Assembly: GCA_017629395.1 (NCBI GenBank)
Contig: JAGBXH010000428.1
Coordinates: 1 to 10,671, forward strand
Source: Clostridia bacterium
Lineage (GTDB): Bacteria > Bacillota > Clostridia > Oscillospirales > CAG-272
Direction: 5' to 3'
DNA: 10,671 bases
Part shown: positions 5,430 through 10,671 of the stretch, piece by piece
Numbering within the stretch: the first letter of the stretch is position 1
Layout: every line of letters starts with the position of its first letter
Notes under the pieces: model-generated
The model's input: the letters and a program-made list of their open reading frames with translations, nothing else
Databases searched by the model: none
Told to the model about the DNA's origin: nothing
Position numbers and translations under genes: made by a program

Positions 5430-6128
5430 ATGAAATCTTTCAAGCTGGCAAGCTACAATATTTGTTCTTCACACTTCCTGCATGGAAAATATACTAAAGA
5501 GAATTTAGAGCTGCTGTCGCAGAGCATTGCTGCTGTCAGCGCAGATGCCGTGTGTCTGCAGGAGGTGGATAAAGGCGCATCGCGCTCCGAGGGAGTAGAC
5601 ATGACGGCAAAGCTTGCGCATCTGTCCGGTTATGCGTATTATTATTTTATCAAGATCCGCGATTTTCAGGGCGGGGAATACGGCACTGCAATTTTATCGC
5701 GCTATCCGATCGTCAAGGCGCAAACCTTGAATTTTGCGGTCAGGATCGCCAAGCAGGGCACGTCGTGCGGATACGTTGTGCTGGATGTGGACGGACAGCG
5801 CGTAACGCTGTTCAACACGCACCTGTCAATTGAAAGCGAGGAAGCAAATACCGATACCATGCTTTGCCTTGGAAATATTCTTGATGATTATGCAGAAAAA
5901 AACGGAGCAAAGCTGCTTTGCTGCGGGGATTTCAATACCAATCCTCCCAAGCTTGCAGAATATCTGCCCCGTTTTAGTCGTGCCAATGCAGATCTGCTTA
6001 CGTATGCAGACAGAAGCATTGATAACGTACTGTATCTTGGATATCAAATTGAAAACGTGCACACAGTTGATACCACGACCTCTCGTGTCACCGATCACAA
6101 TATGCTGGTCTGCGACGTGCTCTTATAA
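5430..6128 (+). CDS. Endonuclease/exonuclease/phosphatase-family hydrolase
   Basis: 232 aa with the metal-dependent EEP fold (DNase I-like, shared with exonuclease III, Mg-dependent phosphodiesterases and inositol phosphatases). The signature residues are present: SYNI with Asn10, LQEVD with Glu45, GEYGTAILSRYPI (82-94), FNTHL with His131, GDFNTNP with Asp167/Asn169, a SIDNVLY segment (196-202), and the terminal TDH with Asp222/His223. There is no signal peptide or membrane segment, so it is probably cytosolic. The sequence resembles the small stand-alone EEP proteins whose substrate is unsettled; nucleic acid, phospholipid head groups or phosphoesters are all possible. The start ATG follows AAAGGGGTGAT. 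It is a single-gene transcript with its own promoter, and its stop codon overlaps the convergent AlaX stop. Confidence 0.9.
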   Translation: MKSFKLASYNICSSHFLHGKYTKENLELLSQSIAAVSADAVCLQEVDKGASRSEGVDMTAKLAHLSGYAYYYFIKIRDFQGGEYGTAILSRYPIVKAQTLNFAVRIAKQGTSCGYVVLDVDGQRVTLFNTHLSIESEEANTDTMLCLGNILDDYAEKNGAKLLCCGDFNTNPPKLAEYLPRFSRANADLLTYADRSIDNVLYLGYQIENVHTVDTTTSRVTDHNMLVCDVLL

Positions 6129-7277
6129 GCTCTCCATACAAGCGCGAATTTCGCATTCCTTGGCGTTGCAGCTGCCCTGGATCATTTGCGCACTACCGCC
6201 GCCCTTGCCGTCAAGGGCGGCATTTATTTGCTTTGAGAGGGTGCGCAGATCTGCGTTTTGCGCGCCCATAACATAGCGGTATCCGTCCGCATCGTTGCCC
6301 GAGAACGCTGCACAAATGCCCGTGCATTTGCGCACGCCTGCATTGACAAGCAACCGTAGAGCAAGCATGTCGGGATCATCTGTAAAGATGCAAAGATTAC
6401 CATCGGTTTGCTCAAGAGCAGCAATCTTGTAGTCAAGCAGTTGACGGCGCAGGGAAGAAATGGTAGCACCGCGCTTTTCAATTTCCGCATCGCGCTTACG
6501 AAGCCCATCGACAACGTCACTTTGCGGAACGGAAAGCATAGCGGAGAGCGCAGCAACGTCTGTCCACGTTTTGCGGTAGTGAGCAAGTGCCGCACTGCCT
6601 GCAAGGAAATGGATACGCATGCCGCCCTTATAGCGAATAGCGTCCAGCAGCTTGATCAGACCGATCTCGCCCGTACGCGCCACGTGCGGTGCACAGCAGG
6701 CGCAAACGTCGTATTCGCCGATCGTAACAAGGCGCACGTCTTCGGTCAAATCCAGTTTGGAACGATACTCCGTAGCGATTAAGACCTCTTTGGACGGATA
6801 TTCGGCTGTGATCTGTACGTTTTCGTAGATGATACGGTTTGCCTCATCCTCAATCTCGTCCAGCTGTGCGCGGGTCAGCTCACCGTCAAAGTCCATGGTG
6901 ATCTCACCGCCCAAATGAAAGCCGACGTTGGAAAATCCGTATTTACGGTGCATCAATCCCGAAACGATATGCTCACCTGAGTGAATCTGCATTTTCAGAT
7001 AGCGTGCTTGAAAGTCAAGCGTGCCGTGCACGGTTTGACCTGCCGTCAGGGGCTTGTCGGTATAGTGCGTGATGACACCGTCCTTTTCCTGCACGTCAAG
7101 CACCTGCGCCTGTGCAAGGGTGCCGCCGTCGGCACTCTGCCCGCCCTCCTCGGGGAAAAACGCGGTTCTGTCCAGCAAGATTGCAAAGCGATCTCCGTCC
7201 GCCGTGCAGCTCAGCACGGTCGCGTCAAACGCTTGCATATAGCTGTCCGTATCAAATAAGCGAATTGTTTTTTGCAT
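6123..7277 (-). CDS. alaX: Alanyl-tRNA editing protein, long form with DHHA1 domain
   Basis: 384 aa. The N-terminal part (1-90) resembles the AlaRS editing-domain entrance, including FFPEEGGQSADGG. Zinc ligands follow: HSGEH (His99, His103) and CACCAPH (Cys194 and His198 in a CxxxH). A coiled segment (about 240-290) leads to a DHHA1-type C-terminus with GKGGGSAQMIQGS. This is the AlaX-L layout: a free-standing enzyme that deacylates Ser-tRNA(Ala) or Gly-tRNA(Ala) in trans in the cytosol. The start ATG follows GAGG by 5 nt. No promoter fits in the 16 nt between it and the upstream terminator hairpin, so it is read either by readthrough from the pot operon or from a promoter inside the potD end (a weak TACAAT at about 7322-7327). 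The stop interlocks with the convergent gene. Confidence 0.93.
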   Translation of the reverse strand: MQKTIRLFDTDSYMQAFDATVLSCTADGDRFAILLDRTAFFPEEGGQSADGGTLAQAQVLDVQEKDGVITHYTDKPLTAGQTVHGTLDFQARYLKMQIHSGEHIVSGLMHRKYGFSNVGFHLGGEITMDFDGELTRAQLDEIEDEANRIIYENVQITAEYPSKEVLIATEYRSKLDLTEDVRLVTIGEYDVCACCAPHVARTGEIGLIKLLDAIRYKGGMRIHFLAGSAALAHYRKTWTDVAALSAMLSVPQSDVVDGLRKRDAEIEKRGATISSLRRQLLDYKIAALEQTDGNLCIFTDDPDMLALRLLVNAGVRKCTGICAAFSGNDADGYRYVMGAQNADLRTLSKQINAALDGKGGGSAQMIQGSCNAKECEIRACMESL

Positions 7278-7293
7278 AATTACCTCGTAAACA

Positions 7294-7315
7294 AAGAGCC
7301 GCGTGCGCGGCTCTT
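7294..7315 (-). terminator. Terminator after potD
   Basis: A 9-bp GC-rich stem (AAGAGCCGC at 7294-7302 with GCGGCTCTT at 7307-7315) and a GTGC loop. On the minus strand it is followed by TGTTTAC, a modest U-tract, so termination may be incomplete. The start codon of alaX lies only 16 nt beyond, which leaves room for readthrough control. Confidence 0.75.
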
Positions 7316-7319
7316 GTTT

Positions 7320-8504
7320 TTATTGTAGTTTAAGATCCAACCAAAGGTCGGAAATATAGGCAAGAAGCTTTGGATTCAGGTTTGCATATGCAAATCTTTC
7401 ATAGGATGCTGCAAAATCAAAGCCCTCGGGATAGAGCATTGCGTAGTAATCGCACTCCTCATCTCCCATGCCCATGGACTCCTGATACTCGGGGTTTTCA
7501 TAAACGGCTGCATTGGGGGTTGCGTAGTAAATGTATTCCGCATTAGCACGCGCCACGTCGCAGGGCTCTCCGTCAATGATCAGATCGGTGCTGAGCATAA
7601 AGTTGATATACGCCTCTGCAATATCCTTGTTCTTGGCGCAGGTGGGAATACACATGGCATCCATGAACAGATTGGTGCAGATGTTTCCTTGCTCGTCTCT
7701 GGGATAGAAGAAATCCAGGGAGACGTTTGAGGAGGCGTTTTCCATCATGGTAATGCAGTCGCCTGCGTAGTAAGCAGCGATTGCGGCATCACCCGATTCC
7801 ATCATATTGAACACCTGGTCCATGACGTATCTCTTGAGCACGGGCTTTTGCTCGGCAAGAGCTTCAAACGCCTTGTCCCAATCGGCAGTATTTGTGGAGT
7901 TGACACTCAGACCCAGCTTGTACATTGCCGTGCCGAAGGCATCGCGCGAGTTATCAAACTGCAGGATCTGCTTGGCGTAATCGGGATTCCACATCAGATC
8001 CCAGGAGCCGATATCCTCCTCGTCAACGACGTTGGTGTCGTACACGATACCCACCATACCGTAGGTATAAGGAACGGTGTATTTGTTTTCCGGGTCGTAA
8101 AAGAGATTGCGGAATTGCTCGGGGATGTTCTTTTCGAAATTCGGAATATTGTCGTAATTCAGCTCAAGCAGCATGTCGTGCTCGATAAAGTAATCGATCA
8201 TATAGTCCGAAGGAATGATCACGTCGTAGCTTGCCGATCCTGCCTCCAGCTTTGCGCGAAGGCTTTCATTGGAATCATAGGTGTCGTAGTTGACCTTGAC
8301 CTTGATTCCGTACTCCTGAAAGTACCATTGCTCAAACGCTTTGTTGACGTCCAAGGACTCAAACGAGCCGTCTGAGATGTACTCGCCCCAGTTGTAAACG
8401 TTAAGCACGACGTCATAGCCGCTGTCACATGCGCTTAACGAAGAAAGGCAGGGAAGCAGGAGCACAATTGCGATCAGAAGGGAAAGAATGGATGTTTTTC
8501 TCAT
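7320..8504 (-). CDS. potD: Spermidine/putrescine-binding lipoprotein PotD
   Basis: 394 aa periplasmic-binding-protein-like receptor of the PotD/PotF family. It has a lipoprotein signal: positive MRK, a hydrophobic run to residue 20, and lipobox LSAC with acylated Cys26, so the protein is tethered outside the membrane. The mature start NVYNWGEYISDG matches the family's YNWxEY opening, and the middle carries the YDVIIPSDYMI and PYTYGMVGIVYD blocks seen in polyamine receptors. It hands spermidine or putrescine to PotBC. It overlaps potC by ATGA (8501-8504) and has AAAGGAGG 7 nt before the ATG. Last gene of the operon, followed by a terminator. Preference between spermidine and putrescine cannot be read from sequence here. 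Confidence 0.95.
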   Translation of the reverse strand: MRKTSILSLLIAIVLLLPCLSSLSACDSGYDVVLNVYNWGEYISDGSFESLDVNKAFEQWYFQEYGIKVKVNYDTYDSNESLRAKLEAGSASYDVIIPSDYMIDYFIEHDMLLELNYDNIPNFEKNIPEQFRNLFYDPENKYTVPYTYGMVGIVYDTNVVDEEDIGSWDLMWNPDYAKQILQFDNSRDAFGTAMYKLGLSVNSTNTADWDKAFEALAEQKPVLKRYVMDQVFNMMESGDAAIAAYYAGDCITMMENASSNVSLDFFYPRDEQGNICTNLFMDAMCIPTCAKNKDIAEAYINFMLSTDLIIDGEPCDVARANAEYIYYATPNAAVYENPEYQESMGMGDEECDYYAMLYPEGFDFAASYERFAYANLNPKLLAYISDLWLDLKLQ

Positions 8505-9367
8505 TTCCGTGCCTCCTTTGCGCGTGCTCTGCGAGCCTTGGCGCGCTCCTTTTGCTGTTGACGCTTCGCCTTGGCATCCTCATCTGTGCTGAGCACGTTG
8601 AACAGGATCAGGAAGAGCAGAACCGTTACAAAAATCACGGTTGCAAGCGCGTAAATATCGGGCTTGACGCTTTTTCTGACTTCACCGTAGATCAGGATGG
8701 GCAGCGTTGTAAAGCCGGAGCCCTTGGTGAAATAAGAGATGACGAAATCATCCAGCGAGAGCGTGAATGCCATGATCAGACCGGTCACGATGCCGGGCAT
8801 GATCTCGGGCAGCTCCACCTTGAAGAAGGACTGGATGGGGTTGCAGCCAAGGTCCATTGCCGCCTCGGGCAGGGACTTGTCCATCTGCTTGAGCTTGGGT
8901 GTGATCTGCAGCATGACGTAGGGAAGCGAGAAGGTCACGTGTGCGATCAGCATGGTCCAGAAGCTGAAGGTTTCGGAAACGTGCAGCAAAAGTCCCACAA
9001 ACACGAACATCAGGGTAAAGGAAAAGCCGGTAATGATTTCGGGATTGATCATGGGGATCTGCGTAATGGTCATGAGCATGGTTCTGACACCGGGAGAACG
9101 CATTTTGTTAATGCCGTATGCGGCAATCGTGCCAAGCGCGGTGGAGATCACGGAAGAGGTTACAGCCAGCAGCAGCGTGTTTCGCACGGCTTCCAGGATC
9201 GCATCGTTGGTGATCATTTCCACGTACCATTTGATAGAAAAGCCTTCAAAAACCGAGGTGCTCTTGCCTGCGTTAAAGGAAAACAGGATCATGACGACAA
9301 TGGGCGCAAACAGAAAGAAGAACACCATGAACATATAGAATTTTGCAAGAAAGGAATTCTTTTTCAT
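8501..9367 (-). CDS. potC: Spermidine/putrescine ABC permease PotC
   Basis: 288 aa membrane permease with about six hydrophobic segments (around 8-30, 62-84, 100-128, 136-155, 190-212, 240-260). The EAA loop that docks to the ATPase is EAAMDLG (168-174) followed by the LPEIMPGI stretch. It pairs with PotB to form the import channel. The C-terminal tail (about 264-288) is strongly basic (KAKRQQQKERAKARRARAKEARK-like, given here as its composition), longer and more charged than in typical PotC, and should lie in the cytosol. The start ATG overlaps the potB stop (ATGA), with GGAGGG 6 nt upstream. Translation is coupled. Confidence 0.95.
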   Translation of the reverse strand: MKKNSFLAKFYMFMVFFFLFAPIVVMILFSFNAGKSTSVFEGFSIKWYVEMITNDAILEAVRNTLLLAVTSSVISTALGTIAAYGINKMRSPGVRTMLMTITQIPMINPEIITGFSFTLMFVFVGLLLHVSETFSFWTMLIAHVTFSLPYVMLQITPKLKQMDKSLPEAAMDLGCNPIQSFFKVELPEIMPGIVTGLIMAFTLSLDDFVISYFTKGSGFTTLPILIYGEVRKSVKPDIYALATVIFVTVLLFLILFNVLSTDEDAKAKRQQQKERAKARRARAKEARK

Positions 9368-10230
9368 CGTGAGCCCTCCTTATCCGTGTCGCCGAACCGG
9401 TTCATCAGGATCAGTCCTGCAAGCAGGATCAGCATCAGTACAAAGGAAAGTGCGGCAGCAAAGTGGTGGTTATTATTGTAGTAATAATAATCAATAATAT
9501 CACCGATCAGGAAAATGCCGCCCAGCTGATTGGAGATATAGAAGGTAGAGATAGAGGGAACGAATACCATGGTAAAGCCGGAAAGCACACCGGGAATGCT
9601 CAGCGGCAGGATGACCTTGCGCAAAACTGCAAAGCCGTTGCAGCCAAGATCCTGTGCCGCCTCAACAAGACGGTAGTCAAGCTTTGCCATGACGGAATAA
9701 ATCGGAAGGATCATGTAGGGTAAAAAGTCGTATACCATGCCGATCACAACAGCAAACTCGTTATAAACCAATATATCGGGCTTGGGGTCGAGCGGAATGG
9801 GAACTAAGCTCTCGGGCAAAAGCGAGAGCAGGAAAACAGCGCCGTTGTTAAGCACCTCCAGCACCTCGGAGAGCGCATAGGTACGGATAATGAAGTTTGT
9901 CCACATGGGAAGCATGATCAGAACCACCAGTATCTTTTGCGCATTGGGGGAGGTACGGGAAATAAAATATGCAGCGGGATAACCGATCACAAGGCAGATC
10001 ACCGAAGCAATCGCCGCAAGCTTTACGGATCTCAAAAATACGTGAAGATATTTGGGAGTGAAGAACAGCTGAATATGCTCAAGCGTAAATCTGATACCGT
10101 TTTGCTCGGTGGTTTCGGTAAACGCATAAAACGCAACGAACGCCAAGGGAATTAAAATAAACAACACACTCCAGAGAATGTGCGGTGCCGCAAGTAAGCG
10201 CGACAACGGTCCTTTAGCGGTACGGTTCAT
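9364..10230 (-). CDS. potB: Spermidine/putrescine ABC permease PotB
   Basis: 288 aa permease with six hydrophobic segments (about 16-38, 68-90, 98-118, 158-182, 212-234, 257-277). The EAA loop reads EAAQDLG (190-196) followed by LRKVILPLSIPG. It forms the membrane channel with PotC. Before the last membrane helix the family's usual LIGNLIQ segment is LIGDIIDYYYYNNNHHF, an unusual run of Tyr, Asn and His encoded by near-repeats of TAT/AAT codons. The start at 10230 is 2 bp after potA stops, with GGAGG inside the potA end. It is co-transcribed with A, C and D. Confidence 0.95.
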   Translation of the reverse strand: MNRTAKGPLSRLLAAPHILWSVLFILIPLAFVAFYAFTETTEQNGIRFTLEHIQLFFTPKYLHVFLRSVKLAAIASVICLVIGYPAAYFISRTSPNAQKILVVLIMLPMWTNFIIRTYALSEVLEVLNNGAVFLLSLLPESLVPIPLDPKPDILVYNEFAVVIGMVYDFLPYMILPIYSVMAKLDYRLVEAAQDLGCNGFAVLRKVILPLSIPGVLSGFTMVFVPSISTFYISNQLGGIFLIGDIIDYYYYNNNHHFAAALSFVLMLILLAGLILMNRFGDTDKEGSR

Positions 10231-10232
10231 GC

Positions 10233-10671
10233 TTATTCCTCCTCGTCCACCACGTCGGAGAGGTGGTCCATTTCATCGGAGAAGGTGGAATAGTCACCGA
10301 ATTTGCCGGAATATTCGGATTTTTTCATAATATGAATTGCGTCGGGCTGAATATGCAGACCGATAGTCTGTCCCTCGGCAACAAAATCGGAGGTCTCCAG
10401 CATCCATTTGAAGCCCTGAACGTCCACGATGATCTCATAGTAGTCACCCTTGAACGTCACGCCCGAAACGGTACCGATCAGCATGCCGTCCTTGACGTCC
10501 ACAACGTCAACGTCCTCGGGACGGATAACTACGTCAACCTTTTCGTTGGGGGCAAAGCCGCTGTCAAGACACTCAAAAACGTGTCCTGCGATCTTGGCCT
10601 TAAAGTCGCAGAGCATGGTTCCGTCCAGAATATTGGATTCACCGATAAAGTCAGCCACAAAAGCGTTGACG
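10233..10671 (-). CDS. potA: Polyamine ABC transporter ATPase PotA (C-terminal part)
   Basis: Only the last ~145 residues are in view; the reading frame is open to the right edge, so the start and the ABC nucleotide-binding motifs lie outside. The visible part begins VNAFVADFIGESNILDG, the usual join between ATPase core and the accessory domain, and continues as a TOBE-type beta-barrel (VVIRPEDVDVV, IGTVSGVTFKGDYYEI, IGLHIQPDAIHIM). An acidic tail (DHLSDVVDEEE) follows. PotA hydrolyses ATP to drive PotBC. The apparent GTG start near 10658 is internal, not a real start. The order potA-B-C-D and its strand match the polyamine operon. Confidence 0.95.
   Translation of the reverse strand, partial: VNAFVADFIGESNILDGTMLCDFKAKIAGHVFECLDSGFAPNEKVDVVIRPEDVDVVDVKDGMLIGTVSGVTFKGDYYEIIVDVQGFKWMLETSDFVAEGQTIGLHIQPDAIHIMKKSEYSGKFGDYSTFSDEMDHLSDVVDEEE

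Noticed and set aside
8429..9481. 350-aa open frame opposite potC
   Set aside because: Antisense shadow of PotC and parts of PotD and PotB, with a His/Gly/Asp-rich low-complexity composition and no RBS.

Overview
The window reads as chromosomal DNA of a low-to-mid GC Firmicute, most likely a member of the Clostridia. The evidence is the rplU-prp-rpmA ribosomal operon with a Prp protease and an L27 carrying the cleavable FF/AHKKG N-terminal extension, strong GGAGG Shine-Dalgarno sites, sigma-A type TTGACA-17-TATAAT promoters, and Clostridia-like PotABCD, GlpK and AlaX proteins. No phage, transposase, CRISPR array, rRNA or canonical tRNA gene is visible.

Layout. (1) Positions 1-315 hold a tandem 168-bp repeat, almost two copies and continuing off the left edge. 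Each unit is rich in inverted repeats: it can fold into a three-way-junction RNA closed by an 11-bp stem and is followed by a strong bidirectional terminator hairpin. I do not recognise the family, and this is the best candidate for something undescribed. (2) Positions 314-1378 (-) encode a ROK/NagC-like regulator with a clear HTH but a degenerate sugar-kinase domain; its own strong promoter and palindromic candidate operator lie at 1382-1442. (3) Positions 1555-2766 (+) are the rplU (L21), prp, rpmA (L27) operon, with promoter, structured leader and terminator. (4) Positions 2760-5350 (-) hold glpK, driven by a near-perfect promoter, followed 54 bp later by a lactate/malate-dehydrogenase-like gene that has lost every catalytic residue I can align. 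The ribosome binding site of the latter is locked in a 14-bp hairpin. (5) Positions 5381-6128 (+) hold one endonuclease/exonuclease/phosphatase-fold hydrolase with its own promoter. (6) Positions 6123-7277 (-) encode a long-form alanyl-tRNA editing protein (AlaX) whose stop codon interlocks with that of the preceding convergent gene. (7) Positions 7320-10671 (-) are the polyamine ABC transporter operon potA(partial)-potB-potC-potD, transcribed right to left, with ATGA overlaps between B/C and C/D and a terminator after potD.

How the genes work together. PotA-D form one spermidine/putrescine importer. RplU, Prp and RpmA form one ribosome-assembly unit in which Prp trims L27. GlpK makes glycerol-3-phosphate; the dehydrogenase-like protein is probably co-transcribed with it but looks like a catalytically dead NAD-binding protein. 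AlaX removes mischarged Ser/Gly from tRNA-Ala. The ROK regulator has no obvious target in view except itself.
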